From: Symsagittifera roscoffensis
Lineage: Eukaryota; Xenacoelomorpha; Acoela; Convolutidae
Length of the DNA stretch: 64,000 nt
Direction of reading: 5' to 3'
Assembly: GCF_963678635.1 (NCBI RefSeq)
Contig: NC_087062.1
Location: forward strand, 55,068,473-55,132,472
Part shown: one piece after another, positions 11,140-22,702 of the stretch
Layout of the letters: each line of letters opens with the position of its first letter
How positions within the stretch are numbered: the first letter of the stretch is position 1
Notes under the pieces: generated by a model
Databases searched by the model: none
What the model saw: only the letters and a program-made list of their open reading frames with translations
What the model was told of the DNA's origin: nothing
Translations under genes and position numbers: made by a program

Positions 11140-11212
11140 AGGCTTTGGACGGATTCGAACCATCGATCTCCTGTTTACAAGACAGGCGCTTTAACCACTA
11201 TGCTACAAAGCC
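11140..11212 (-). tRNA. tRNA-Thr (TGT)
   Basis: Only the A12/A23 D-stem change. TTTT present. Last tRNA before the first tRNA-free block, about 3.4 kb long. Confidence 0.83.
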
Positions 11213-11478
11213 TTGACAAGAGTCTCTTGAGAAGAATGTGAGTTTGTTTCTATGTAACCATCTGTAGCGTTTTCTAATTTTAAGTTGCATTAAGTTATCA
11301 TTTTGCGGATTAGAGATACATTGTTTCTGTTTTATTGCTTTTAGTCTCGATTTTTTGTGGGAAATCTTGCCTCTGCTGACCTGATATTTATTGTGTGTCA
11401 GTAGGTCACTCAATTCGGCAAAAATCGCGAGTAAGCATTGAATCTCGTTGTTTATTTAGAGGTTTTTATCGCCTTTTT

Positions 11479-11487
11479 CACAGACCC
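11479..11487 (-). pseudogene. 9-nt stub of tRNA-Arg 5' end at array junction
   Basis: Thr spacer (CGCCTTTTT) runs straight into CACAGACCC, the first nine bases of the Arg tRNA on minus, and then Arg 5'-flank sequence. The Thr spacer also has CACAG at this point (TTTTTCACAGCGATC), so the join is at a 5-bp microhomology. Confidence 0.75.
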
Positions 11488-14380
11488 ATTAGGGTAAGTG
11501 TTCGTTTTTGATTGAGGCAACACTTTGTTCAATATATGTTTGTCAAAAAGTGCGATGCTTCTTCTCTTATGTTTTTCAGTAGGTTCCAATTTTCTTAAGG
11601 TTTGTTTTATTCGATAGTAAGTTTTCACAGTTTATAGGTTTTTCAGAAGGCTTCTTTGAGCTTAACTTTTTCGTGCGGCAACAAAATTCTTTTCGAATTG
11701 TTTTTTTTTGGTTTCATTGTTTGTGAAACTTAGCAAATTGTTGTCCCAAGCAGTTTTGAGTTTTTAAGCCCACCTCCAATAATAAACTGACTCGCAAAAT
11801 TTAGTTGTTAATCTGATCAAGCTATCGAAGCGAAGAAATTTTGAAATATTTAAAAACGTTTCATGCAGCAAATTAGATAGCCCAACCTAATGTTTTTCTC
11901 TGGAAGCAATTCAAGTTATGAAACATTTGAATATTTCAATGTGTTCCATAGAGCGAATCAATTCGCTAAAGTAAAGTTTTTCCAGGCAAGCTATTAAAGA
12001 AAAGACATTTTCACGTTGTTTCATGGAGCGAATCAGTTGACGAAAATATATAGTTTTTCTTAGAAAGCTATTCAAGCTATGAATTGAAATATTTCAAGTT
12101 ACTTTACAGAGCAATTGGTTCGCTCAGGGTTCAGGTTTTTCTATGAAAGATATTTAGAATACTTCTTTTTTTTGAACCTTTCCAAGTTACTCCATAGATT
12201 GATTTGGCTCACGCAAAGTATAAGTTTTTCGAAGCAAACTATTGAGCTATGACATTTTGAGTTATTTGAAGTAAACTGAAAAAGTTCGCGAAAATTTAAA
12301 CTTTTTTCTGAGCAAGCTGTTTAAGCTATGAAACTTTAGCTAATTCAAGTTAGTTCAAAAAGTGAACCAGATGGCAATCTATTTTCCTGTTGAAGCGTTT
12401 CAAGTGATTTCCAGGTTTTTGTTATTTTGTTAAACTATTCCGTGGACTGAATCGGTTCGCGAAAAGTTTAAGTTTTTCCAAGCAAGCTTTTAAAGCTATA
12501 AAAGATGTTTGTCAAAAAGTGCGATGCTTCTTCTCTTATGTTTTTCAGTAGGTTCCAATTTTTTTAAGGGTTGTTTTATTCGATAGTAAGTTTTCACAGT
12601 TTATAGGTTTTTCAGAATGCTTCTTTGAGCTTAACTTTTTCGTGCGGCAACAAAATTCTTTTCGAATTGACTTTTTTTGGTTTCATTGTTTGTGAAACTT
12701 AGCAAATTGTTGTCCCAAGCAGTTTTGGGTTTTTTGGAGTTGTTAAGCCCGCCTCCAATAATAAACTGACTCGCAAAATTTAGTTGTTAATCTGATCAAG
12801 CTATCGAAGCGAAGAAATTTTGAAATATTTAAAAACGTTTCATGCAGCAAATTAGATAGCGCAACCTAATGTTTTTATCTGGAAGCAATTCAAGTTATGA
12901 AACATTTAAATATTTCAATGTGTTCCATAGAGCGAATCAATTCGCTAAAGTAAAGTTTTTCCAGGCAAGCTATTAAAGAAAAGAAATTTTCACGTTGTTT
13001 CATGGAGCGAATCAGTTGACGAAAATATACAGTTTTTCTTAGAAAGCTATTCAAGCTATGAATTGAAATATTTCAAGTTACTTTACAGAGCAATTGGTTC
13101 GCTCAGGGTTCAGGTTTTTCTATGAAAGATATTTAGAATACTTCTATTTTTTGAACCCTTCCAAGTTACTCCATAGATTGATTTGGCTCACGCAAAGTAT
13201 AAGTTTTTCGAAGCAAACTATTGAGCTATGACATTTTGAGTTATTTGAAGTAAACTGAAAAAGTTCGCGAAAATTTAAATTTTTTTCTAAGCAAGCTGTT
13301 TAAGCTATGAAACTTTAACTAATTCAAGTTAGTTCAAAAAGTGAACCAGATGGCAATCTATTTTCCTGTTGAAGCGTTTCAAGTGATTTCCAGGTTTTTG
13401 TTATTTTGTTAAACTATTCCGTGGACTGAATCGGTTCGCGGAAAAATTAAATTTCTCGAAGCATGCAATTCAAGCTAAGAAACTTTGAAATACTGCAATT
13501 GATTTAGTCGATTAAATCGGTTCGCGAAAAGTTTCAAGTTTTTCTAAGCAAGCTTTTGAAGCTATGAAACCTTGAATTAGTTCAAGTTTATTCATAGATT
13601 GAATCAGTTTGCGAAAAAAAAATTCGAAGCACGCTATTCAAGCTGTGAAACTTTCAAATATTGCAATTTATTTCGTGAACTAAATCGGTTCGCGAAAAGT
13701 TTCAAGTTTTTCTAAGCAAGCTTTTGAAGCTATGAAACCTTGAATTAGTTCAAGTCTAATCATAGATTGAATCAATTTGCGAAAAAAAAATTGGAAGCAC
13801 GCTATTCAAGCTATAAAACTTTGAAATATTGCAGTTTATTTCGTGAACTAAATCGGTTCGCGAAAAGTTTCAATTTTGCTAAGCAAGCTTTTGAAGCTAT
13901 GAATATTTGAATTAGGTCATTTTATTTCATAGACTGAATCGGTCCGCCAACAATTATTTTAAATTTCTCAAAGCAAGCTATTAAAGCTTTGAAATTTTGA
14001 ATTTTTTCCAGTTATTTCATAGATTGAATCGGTTCGCGAAAAGCTTAGATTTATAAAGCAAGCTAGTTAAGCAATGAAACTCCGAAATATTTCTGGTTAT
14101 ATCAGAGACTGAACCGATTCGTGAAAAGTTAAGTTTTTCTAAGCAAGCTTCTCAAGCTATGAAACGTTGAGGTATTTCCATTTTTTTCATAGACCGAATC
14201 GGTTCGCAAATTTTTTTTTTCTTATCATCGAGTTTCTTTTTTATCATTGCTTTGATTGCTTCTTAAACGTTAGGCTCGATAGCCTTTTAAAGGTTGTCTC
14301 CTCATAATTTTTATGCATTGTGTTCAATTAAGCCTTGCGTCCATGGCGCATTCCGATTTTCGCTTAATTTATAAGATCGC
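11488..14380. repeat. tRNA-free block 1: Arg-unit fragment plus 85/170-bp satellite
   Basis: Begins with Arg 5' flank and an Arg-unit segment (CGGCAACAAAATTCTTTTCG), then TAAGCCC..CC and a satellite whose monomers carry GAATCGGTTCGCGAAAAG and AAGCTATGAAAC. In 13.5-14.1 kb the TTCGCGAA palindrome recurs at 13521, 13689, 13857 (start) and 14033, with diverged half-steps between (for example near 13609). Monomers are therefore about 85 bp in 170-bp pairs. The first part is tandemly duplicated at about 969 bp (11538 and 12507). It ends near ATTTTCGCTTAATTTATAAG, where Thr spacer resumes. I see no gene. Confidence 0.8.
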
Positions 14381-14590
14381 GAGTAAGCATTGTATCTCGT
14401 GGTTGATTTAGAGGTTTTTATCGGCTTTTTTACAGCGATCTCCAGTAGTAAAGACCTGTCTTTAATCTTTTGCGAAGTAGATTGCTCTGAAAAGACTTGG
14501 ACATCAGTTTTATAATTAGAAGAAATGAAGTGTAAAAGTGTATTCATCATGTAGTTGTTTAGCAAGTTTATAGGCTCTATAAGATGACTC

Positions 14591-14663
14591 AGGCTTTGGA
14601 CGTATTCGAACCATCCATCTCCTGTTTACAAGACAGGCGCTTTAACCACTATGCTACAAAGCC
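14591..14663 (-). tRNA. tRNA-Thr (TGT), weakened T arm
   Basis: A61 opposite G53 alters the B box to GGTTCGAATAC. D stem has A12/A23. C-flank without T-run, unusual for a TGT copy, so the unit looks recombinant. Confidence 0.6.
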
Positions 14664-15090
14664 TTAACAAGAATCTCTTGAGAGGAAGGTGATTTTGTTT
14701 TTATGTAACCATCTGTAGCGTTTTCTAATTTTAAGTTTCATTAAGTTACCATTTTGCGGTTTAGAGATACATTGTTTCTGTTTTTTTTTGCTTTTAGTCT
14801 CGATTTTTTTGTGAGAAATCTTGCCTCTGCTGACCTGATATTTATTATGTATCAATAGGTCGCTCAATTCGGCAAAAGTCGCTTGTACATTGCATCTCGT
14901 CGTTTATTTAGAGATTTTTATCGGCTTTTTCACAGCGATCTCCAATGGTAAAGACCTGCCTTAAATCTTTTGCGAATTAGATGGCTCTGAAAAGACTTGG
15001 ACATCACCTTTATAATTAGAGGAAGTGAAGTGTAAAAGTGTATTCGACATTTAGTAGTTTAGTAAGTTTATAGGCTCTATAAGATGACTC

Positions 15091-15163
15091 AGGCTTTGGA
15101 CGGATTCGAACCATCGATCTCCTGTTTACGAGACAGGCGCATTAACCACTATGCTAAAAAGCC
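15091..15163 (-). tRNA. tRNA-Thr (CGT), one mismatch
   Basis: T7/C66 (plus GCTAAAAAGCC) is the only break. B box intact. C-flank. Confidence 0.72.
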
Positions 15164-15580
15164 TTGCAAACATGATCTTGAGAAGAATATGAGTTTTTTT
15201 ATTAACCATCTGTAGCGTTTTGTTATTTAAATTTTCATTGAGTTATCACTTTGTGTAGTAGAGTTAGTTTGTTTCTGTTTTATTCCTTTTATTCTCGATT
15301 TTTTGTGGGAAATCTTGCCTCCGCTGAACTGATGTTTATTGCGTATCAGGAGGTCGCTCAATTCGGCAAAAGTCGCGAGTAAGCTTTGTATCTCGTTGTT
15401 TATTTAGAGGTTTTTATCGGCTTTTTTAAAGCGATCTCCCATCGTAAAGATTCGCCCTAAATCACTTGCGAAGTAGATGGCTCTGAAAAGAGTGACTTAG
15501 TTTGTTAATTAGTAGAAGTGAGTTTAAAAGTGTCCTCGACATGCGGTGGTTCTGCAAGTTATAGGCTCTGAAAAAGTTTC

Positions 15581-15653
15581 AGGCTTTGGCCGGATTTGAA
15601 CTATCGATCTCCTGTTTACGATACAGGCACATTAACCACTATGCTACTAAGCC
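15581..15653 (-). pseudogene. tRNA-Thr (CGT), degenerate
   Basis: A6/A67 in the acceptor, A52/C62 in the T stem (B box AGTTCAAATCC), G10-T25 wobble and A32 in the loop ATCGTAA. T5 run follows. Confidence 0.65.
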
Positions 15654-16073
15654 TTGACAAGATTCTCTTGAGAATAATGTGAGTTTGTTTTTATCTAACC
15701 ATCTCTAGCGTTTTCTATTTTTAAGTTTCATTAAGTTATCATTTTGCGGAATAGAGATACATTGTTTCTGTTTTGTTGCTTTTTTTCTCTATTTTTGTGG
15801 GAAATCTTGCCTCTGCTGACCTGATATTTATTGTGTGTCAATAGGTCGCTCAATTCGGCAAAAGTCGCGCGTAAGCATTGTATCTCGCTGTTTATTTACA
15901 GGTTTTTATCGGCTTTTTAAAGCAATCTCCCTTCGTAAAGATCCGCCCTAAAACACTTGCGAAGTAGATGGCTCTGAAAACGCTGACTATAGTTTGTTAA
16001 TTAGTAGAAGTGAAGTTTAAAAGTCTCCTCGACATGCGGTGTTTCTGCAAGTTATAGGCTCTGAAAAAGTTTC

Positions 16074-16146
16074 AGGCTTTGGCCGGATTTGAACTATCGA
16101 TCTCCTGTTTACGATACAGGCACATTAACCACTATGCTACTAAGCC
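16074..16146 (-). pseudogene. tRNA-Thr (CGT), degenerate, duplicate
   Basis: Identical in the tRNA to the copy 493 bp below it, and the spacers are nearly identical: a fresh one-unit duplication of an already defective gene. Confidence 0.65.
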
Positions 16147-16568
16147 TTGACAAGATTCTCTTGAGAATAATGTGAGTTTGTTTTTATCTAACCATCTCTA
16201 GCGTTTTCTATTTTTAAGTTTCATTAAGTTATCATTTTGCGGAATAGAGATACATTGTTTCTGTTTTGTTGCTTTTTTTCTCTATTTTTGTGGGAAATCT
16301 TGCCTCTGCTGACCTGATATTTATTGTGTGTCAATAGGTCGCTCAATTCGGCAAAAGTCGCGCGTAAGCATTGTATCTCGCTGTTTATTTAGAGGTTTTT
16401 ATCGGCTTTTTAAAGCGATCTCCCTTCGTAAAGATCCGCCCTAAAACACTTGCGAAGTAGATGGCTCTGAAAACGCTGACTATAGTTTGTTAATTAGTAG
16501 AAGTGAAGTTTAAAAGTCTCCTCGACATGCGGTGGTTCTGCAAGTTTATAGGCTCCATGCGAATTTTC

Positions 16569-16641
16569 AGGCTTTGGACGTCTGCGAACCATCCATCTCC
16601 TGTTTACAAGACAGGCGCATTAACCACTATGCTACAAAGCC
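16569..16641 (-). pseudogene. tRNA-Thr (TGT), defective T arm
   Basis: B box GGTTCGCAGAC as at 800 and 2742, but with the normal T29. Flank CCATGCGAATTTTCAGG as at 2742. The three copies are clearly one lineage. Confidence 0.72.
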
Positions 16642-17065
16642 TTGACAAGATTCTCTTGAGAGGAAGGTGATTTTGTTTTTATGTAACCATCTGTAGCGTT
16701 TTCTAATTTTAAGTTTCATTAAGTTACCATTTTGCGGATTAGAGATACATTGTTTCTGTTTTGTTGCTTTTGATCTCGATTTTTTGTGAGAAATCTTGCA
16801 TCTGCTGACCTGATATTTATTGTGTATCAATAGGTCGCTCAATTCGGTGAAAGTCGCTTGTACATTGCATCTCGTCGTTTGTTTAGAGATTTTCATCGGC
16901 TTTTTCACAGCGATCTCCAGTGGTAAAGACCTGCCTTAACTCTTTTGCGAATTAGATGGCTCTGAAAAGACTTGGACATCAGTTTTATAATTAGAAGAAA
17001 TGAAGTGTAAAAGTGTATTCATCATGTAGTTGTTTAGCAAGTTTATAGGCTCTATAAGATGACTC

Positions 17066-17138
17066 AGGCTTTGGACGTATTCGAACCATCCATCTCCTGT
17101 TTACAAGACAGGCGCTTTAACCACTATCCTACAAAGCC
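17066..17138 (-). tRNA. tRNA-Thr (TGT), altered A box
   Basis: G11 replaces C (plus CTATCCTAC), breaking 11-24 inside the A box. Also A61/G53. C-flank. Related to the copy at 14591. Confidence 0.55.
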
Positions 17139-17562
17139 TTAACAAGATTCTCTTGAGAGGAAGGTGATTTTGTTTTTATGTAACCATCTGTAGCGTTTTC
17201 TAATTTTAAGTTTCATTAAGTTACCATTTTGCGGTTTAGAGATACATTGTTTCTGTTTTTTTGCTTTTAGTCTCGATTTTTTGTGAGAAATCTTGCCTCT
17301 GCTGACCTGATATTTATTATGTATCAATAGGTCGCTCAATTCGGCAAAAGTCGCTTGTACATTGCATCTCGTCGTTTATTTAGAGATTTTTATCGGCTTT
17401 TTCACAGCGATCTCCAGTGGTAAAGACCTGCCTTAAATCTTTTGCGAATTAGATGGCTCTGAAAAGACTTGGACATCACCTTTATAATTAGAGGAAGTGA
17501 AGTGTAAAAGTGTATTCGACATTTAGTAGTTTAGTAAGTTTATAGGCTCTATAAGATGACTC

Positions 17563-17633
17563 AGGCTTTGGACGGACGAACCATCGATCTTCTGTTTACG
17601 AGACAAGCGCATTAACCACTATGCTACAAAGCC
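17563..17633 (-). pseudogene. tRNA-Thr (CGT) with 2-nt T-loop deletion
   Basis: Only 71 nt with discriminator. The B box is shortened to GGTTCGTCC, leaving a 5-nt T loop. C27/A43 is also unpaired. No nearby T-run. Confidence 0.78.
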
Positions 17634-18055
17634 TTGCAATTATGGTCCTGAGAAGAATATGAGTTTTTTTTATTAAACATCTTAAGCGTTTTGTTATTTA
17701 AATTTTTCATTCAGCTGTCATTTTGCGTAATAGACTTTGTTTGTTTCTGTTTTGTTGCTTTTATTCTCGATTTTTGTGAGAAATCTTGCCTCCGCTGACC
17801 TGATGTTTATTGTGTATCAGTAGGTCGCTCAGTTCGTCAAAAGTCGCGAGTAAGCATTGAATCTCATTGTTTATTTAGAGGTTTTTATCGGCTTTTTTAA
17901 AGCAATATCCCGTCGTGAAGATTCGCCCCTAAAACACTGGCGAAGGAGATGGCTCTGAAAAGGCTGACTTTAGTTTGTTAATTAGTAGAAGTGAAGTTTA
18001 AAAGTCTCCTCGACATGCGGTGTTTCTGCAAGTTTATAGGCTCTTAAAAATTTTC

Positions 18056-18128
18056 AGGCTTTGAACGGATTTGAACTATCGATCTCCTGTTTACAAGACA
18101 GGCACATTAACCACTCTGCTACAAAGTC
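18056..18128 (-). pseudogene. tRNA-Thr (TGT), multiple mismatches
   Basis: A2/C71, G13/A22 and A52/C62 mismatches, with a G49-T65 wobble. T5 run follows. TGT loop intact. Confidence 0.65.
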
Positions 18129-18552
18129 TTGACAAGTTTCTCTTGAGAAGATTGTGAGTTTGTTTTTATGTTACCATCTCTAGCGTTTTCTATTTTCAAG
18201 TTTCATTAAGCTATCATTTTGCGGATTAGAGATATATTGTTTCTGTTTTGTTGCTTTTACTCTCGATTTTTTGTGAGAAATCTTGCATCTGCTGACCTGA
18301 TATTTATTGTGTATCAATAGGTCGCTCAATTCGGTGAAAGTCGCTTGTACATTGCATCTCGTCGTTTGTTTAGAGATTTTCATCGGCTTTTTAACAGCGA
18401 TCTCCAGTGGTAAAGACCTGCCTTAACTCTTTTACGAATTAGATGGCTCTGAAAAGACTTGGACATCAGTTTTATAATTAGAAGAAGTGAAGTGTAAAAG
18501 TGTATTCAACATGTAGTTGTTTAGCAAGTTAATAGGCTCTATAAGATGACTC

Positions 18553-18623
18553 AGGCTTTGGACGGACGAACCATCGATCTTCTGTTTACGAGACAAGCGC
18601 ATTAACCACTATGCTACAAAGCC
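18553..18623 (-). pseudogene. tRNA-Thr (CGT) with 2-nt T-loop deletion
   Basis: Second 990-bp copy; tRNA sequence identical to that at 17563. Confidence 0.78.
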
Positions 18624-19045
18624 TTGCAATTATGGTCCTGAGAAGAATATGAGTTTTTTTTATTAAACATCTTAAGCGTTTTGTTATTTAAATTTTTCAT
18701 TCAGCTGTCATTTTGCGTAATAGACTTTGTTTGTTTCTGTTTTGTTGCTTTTATTCTCGATTTTTGTGAGAAATCTTGCCTCCGCTGACCTGATGTTTAT
18801 TGTGTATCAGTAGGTCGCTCAGTTCGTCAAAAGTCGCGAGTAAGCATTGAATCTCATTGTTTATTTAGAGGTTTTTATCGGCTTTTTTAAAGCAATCTCC
18901 CGTCGTGAAGATTCGCCCCTAAAACACTGGCGAAGGAGATGGCTCTGAAAAGGCTGACTTTAGTTTGTTAATTAGTAGAAGTGAAGTTTAAAAGTCTCCT
19001 CGACATGCGGTGTTTCTGCAAGTTTATAGGCTCTTAAAAATTTTC

Positions 19046-19118
19046 AGGCTTTGAACGGATTTGAACTATCGATCTCCTGTTTACAAGACAGGCACATTAA
19101 CCACTCTGCTACAAAGTC
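19046..19118 (-). pseudogene. tRNA-Thr (TGT), multiple mismatches
   Basis: Second copy of the 18056 allele, same four changes. Confidence 0.65.
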
Positions 19119-19542
19119 TTGACAAGTTTCTCTTGAGAAGATTGTGAGTTTGTTTTTATGTTACCATCTCTAGCGTTTTCTATTTTCAAGTTTCATTAAG
19201 CTATCATTTTGCGGATTAGAGATATATTGTTTCTGTTTTGTTGCTTTTACTCTCGATTTTTTGTGAGAAATCTTGCATCTGCTGACCTGATATTTATTGT
19301 GTATCAATAGGTCGCTCAATTCGGTGAAAGTCGCTTGTACATTGCATCTCGTCGTTTGTTTAGAGATTTTCATCGGCTTTTTCACAGCGATCTCCAGTGG
19401 TAAAGACCTGCCTTAACTCTTTTGCGAATTAGATGGCTCTGAAAAGACTTGGACATCAGTTTTATAATTAGAAGAAGTGAAGTGTAAAAGTGTATTCAAC
19501 ATGTAGTTGTTTAGCAAGTTAATAGGCTCTATAAGATGACTC

Positions 19543-19613
19543 AGGCTTTGGACGGACGAACCATCGATCTTCTGTTTACGAGACAAGCGCATTAACCACT
19601 ATGCTACAAAGCC
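19543..19613 (-). pseudogene. tRNA-Thr (CGT) with 2-nt T-loop deletion
   Basis: Third 990-bp copy; same deletion. Confidence 0.78.
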
Positions 19614-20034
19614 TTGCAATTATGGTCCTGAGAAGAATATGAGTTTTTTTATTAAACATCTTAAGCGTTTTGTTATTTAAATTTTTCATTCAGCTGTCAT
19701 TTTGCGTAATAGACTTTGTTTGTTTCTGTTTTGTTGCTTTTATTCTCGATTTTTGTGAGAAATCTTGCCTCCGCTGACCTGATGTTTATTGTGTATCAGT
19801 AGGTCGCTCAGTTCGTCAAAAGTCGCGAGTAAGCATTGAGTCTCATTGTTTATTTAGAGGTTTTTTTCGGCTTTTTTAAAGCAATCTCCCGTCGTGAAGA
19901 TTCGCCCCTAAAACACTGGCGAAGGAGATGGCTCTGAAAAGGCTGACTTTAGTTTGTTAATTAGTAGAAGTGAAGTTTAAAAGTCTCCTCGACATGCGGT
20001 GTTTCTGCAAGTTTATAGGCTCTTAAAAATTTTC

Positions 20035-20107
20035 AGGCTTTGAACGGATTTGAACTATCGATCTCCTGTTTACAAGACAGGCACATTAACCACTCTGCTA
20101 CAAAGTC
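20035..20107 (-). pseudogene. tRNA-Thr (TGT), multiple mismatches
   Basis: Third copy of the 18056 allele. Confidence 0.65.
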
Positions 20108-20521
20108 TTGACAAGTTTCTCTTGAGAAGATTGTGAGTTTGTTTTTATGTTACCATCTCTAGCGTTTTCTATTTTCAAGTTTCATTAAGCTATCATTTTG
20201 TGGATTAGAGATATATTGTTTCTGTTTTGTTGCTTTTACTCTCGATTTTTTGTGAGAAAACTTGCCTCCGCTGACCTGATGTTTATTGTGTATCAGTAGG
20301 TCGCTCAGTTCGGCAAAAGTCGCGAGTAAGCCTTGAATCTCGTTGTTTATTTAGAGGTTTTTATCGCCTTTTTTAAAGCGATCTCCCGTCATAAAGATCC
20401 GCCCTAAAACACTTGCGAAGTAGATGGCTCTGAAATTGCTGACTTTAGTTTGTTAGTTAGTTAGAAGTGAAGTTTAATAGTGTCCTCGAAATGCGGTTTT
20501 TCTGCAAGTTTATAGGCTCTG

Positions 20522-20525
20522 AAAA
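20522..20525 (-). terminator. Pol III TTTT terminator
   Basis: TTTT on minus 6 nt after the discriminator of the Thr-TGT gene at 20532. Confidence 0.75.
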
Positions 20526-20531
20526 TCTTTC

Positions 20532-20604
20532 AGGCTTTGGACGGATTCGAACCATCGATCTCCTGTTTACAAGACAGGCGCATTAACCACTATGCTACAA
20601 AGCC
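20532..20604 (-). tRNA. tRNA-Thr (TGT), consensus copy
   Basis: Identical to the 5649 reference in all 72 positions. Good promoter boxes and proximal terminator. Confidence 0.94.
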
Positions 20605-21028
20605 TTGACTAGATTTGTTTGAGAAGAATGTGATTTTGTTTTTATGTAACCATCTGTAGCGTTTTCTAATTTTAAGTTTCATTAAGCTATCATTTTGCGG
20701 ATTAGAGATACATTGTTTCTGTTTTGTTGCTTTTATTCTCAATTTTTGGTGAGAAATTTTGCCTCCGCTGACCTGATGTTTATTGTGTATCAGTAGGTCG
20801 CTCAGTTCGCAAAAATCGCGAGTAAGCATTGAATCTCGTTGTTTATTTAGAGGTTTTTATCGCCTTTTTAAAGCGATCTCCCGTCATAAAGATCCGCCCT
20901 AAAACACTTGCGGCTCTGAGATGGCTCTGAAAACGCTGACTTTAGTTTGTTTATTAGTAGAAGTGAAATTTAAAAGTCTCCTCGACATGCTGTGTTTCTG
21001 CAAGTTTGTAGGCTCCGAAAAATCTTTC

Positions 21029-21101
21029 AGGCTGTGGACGGTTTCGAACCATCGAACTCCTGTTTACAAGAGAGGCGCATTAACCACTATGCTACAAAGC
21101 C
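21029..21101 (-). tRNA. tRNA-Thr (TGT), two mismatches
   Basis: T5/C68 in the acceptor and C30/C40 in the anticodon stem. T60 to A in the T loop. T5 run follows. Confidence 0.65.
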
Positions 21102-21366
21102 TTGCAAGGTTTTCTTGAGAAGAGTGTGAGTTTGTTTTTATGTAACCATCTGTAGCGTTTTCTAATTTTAAGTTTCATTAAGTTATCATTTTGCGGATTA
21201 GAGATACATTGTTTCTATTTTTTTGCTTTTATTCTCGATTTTTTGTGGGAAATCTTGCCTCTGCTGACCTGATATTTATTGTGTGTCAATATGTCGCTCA
21301 ATTCGGCAAAAGTCGCGAGTAAGCATTGAATCTCGTTGTTTATTTAGAGGTTTTTATCGCCTTTTT

Positions 21367-21375
21367 CACAGACCC
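21367..21375 (-). pseudogene. 9-nt stub of tRNA-Arg 5' end at array junction
   Basis: Same TTTTTCACAGACCCATTAGG join as at 11479, so both descend from one recombination event. Confidence 0.72.
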
Positions 21376-21985
21376 ATTAGGGTAAGTGTTCGTTTTTGAT
21401 TGAGGCAACACTTTGTTCAATATATGTTTGTCAAAAAGTGCGATGCTTCTTCTCTTATGTTTTTCAGTAGGTTCCAATTTTTTTAAGGGTTGTTTTATTC
21501 GATAGTAAGTTTTCACAGTTTATAGGTTTTTCAGAATGCTTCTTTGAGCTTAACTTTTTCGTGCGGCAACAAAATTCTTTTCGAATTGACTTTCTTGGTT
21601 TCATTGTTTGTGAAACTTAGCAAATTGTTGTCCCAAGCAATTTATTTGGTCGATTAAATCGGTTCGCGAAAAGTTTTTTTCTAAGCAAGCTTTTGAAGCT
21701 ATGAATCTTTGAATTAGGTCAATTTATTTCATAGACTGAATCAGTCCGCGAACAATTATTTTAAATTTCTCAAAGCAAGCTATTAAAGCTTTGAAATTTT
21801 GAATTTTTTCCAGTTATTTTCATAGATTGAATCGGTTCGCGAAAAGCTTAGGTTTATAAAGCAAGCTAGTTAAGCAATGAAACTCCGAAATATTTCTGGT
21901 TATATCAGAGACTGAACCGATTCGTGAAAAGTTAAGTTTTTCTAAGCAAGCTTCTCAAGCTGTGAAACGTTGAGGTATTTCTGTA
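21376..21985. repeat. tRNA-free block 2: Arg fragment joined to satellite
   Basis: Arg 5' flank and Arg-unit segment up to TTGTCCCAAGCAA, then a jump to satellite TTATTTGGTCGATTAAATCG. Compared with block 5, about 0.9 kb is missing and the join falls at a shared GCAATTTAT-like stretch. It returns to Thr spacer at GAGGTATTTCTGTAGCG. No gene seen. Confidence 0.75.
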
Positions 21986-22355
21986 GCGTTTTCTAATTTT
22001 AAGTTTCATTAAGTTATCATTTTGCGGATAAGAGATACATTGTTTCTATTTTTTTGCTTTTATTCTCGATTTTTTGTGGGAAATCTTGCCTCTGCTGACC
22101 TGAATTTTATTGTGTGTCAATATGTCGCTCAATTCGGCAACAGTCGCTTGTACATTGCATCTCGTCGTTTATTTAGAGGTTTTTATCGGCTTTTTCACAG
22201 CGATCTCCAGTGGTAAAGACCTGTCTTAAATCTTCTGGGAATTAGATGGATCTGAAAAGACTTGGACATCAGTTTTATAATCAGACGAAGTGAAGTGTAA
22301 AAGTATATTCCATATGTAGTTGTTTAGCAAGTTTAGAGGCTTTACAAGATGAGGC

Positions 22356-22428
22356 AGGCTTTGGACGGATTTGAACCATCGATCTCCTGTTTACAAGACA
22401 GGCGCATTAACCACTATGCTACAAAGCC
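22356..22428 (-). tRNA. tRNA-Thr (TGT)
   Basis: All stems pair; only G57 to A. The flank TTACAAGATGAGGCAGG has no T-run on minus. Spacer 5' of it is C-flank-like, so this is a TGT gene in a CGT-type unit. Confidence 0.88.
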
Positions 22429-22693
22429 ATGACAAGATTATCTTGAGAGGAATGTGATTTTGTTTTTATGTAACCATCTATACCGTTTTTTTTAATTTCA
22501 AGTTTCATTAAGTTATCATTTTGCGGATTAGAGATACTTTGTTTCTGTTTTGTTGCTTTTATTCTCGATTTTTTGTGGGAAATCTTGCCTCTGCTGACCT
22601 GCTATATATTGTGTGTTAGTAGGCCACTCAATTCGGCAAGAGTCGCTTGTACATTGCATCTCGTCCTTTATTTAGAAATTTTATCGGCTTTTT

Positions 22694-22702
22694 CACAGAC
22701 CC
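22694..22702 (-). pseudogene. 9-nt stub of tRNA-Arg 5' end at array junction
   Basis: CACAGACCC followed by ACGAGGGTAAG. The flank differs from the 11479 type and resembles the 51192 junction. Confidence 0.7.

Larger units (their letters stand above)
17540..20120 (-). repeat. two-unit higher-order repeat, 990 bp, three copies
   Basis: A T-loop-deleted CGT gene followed by a mismatched TGT gene repeats at 17563/18056, 18553/19046 and 19543/20035. Offsets are 990 bp apart (989 for the last TGT gene) and sequence identity is very high. Confidence 0.88.

Noticed and set aside
11488-14380. Transposable element in the tRNA-free blocks
   Set aside because: No terminal repeats, target-site duplications or reading frame found. 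Sequence is Arg-unit pieces plus satellite.
22022-22350. A tRNA expected between 21101 and 22356
   Set aside because: Only Thr spacer resumes after the satellite block here; no T-arm or anticodon-arm sequence appears until 22356.
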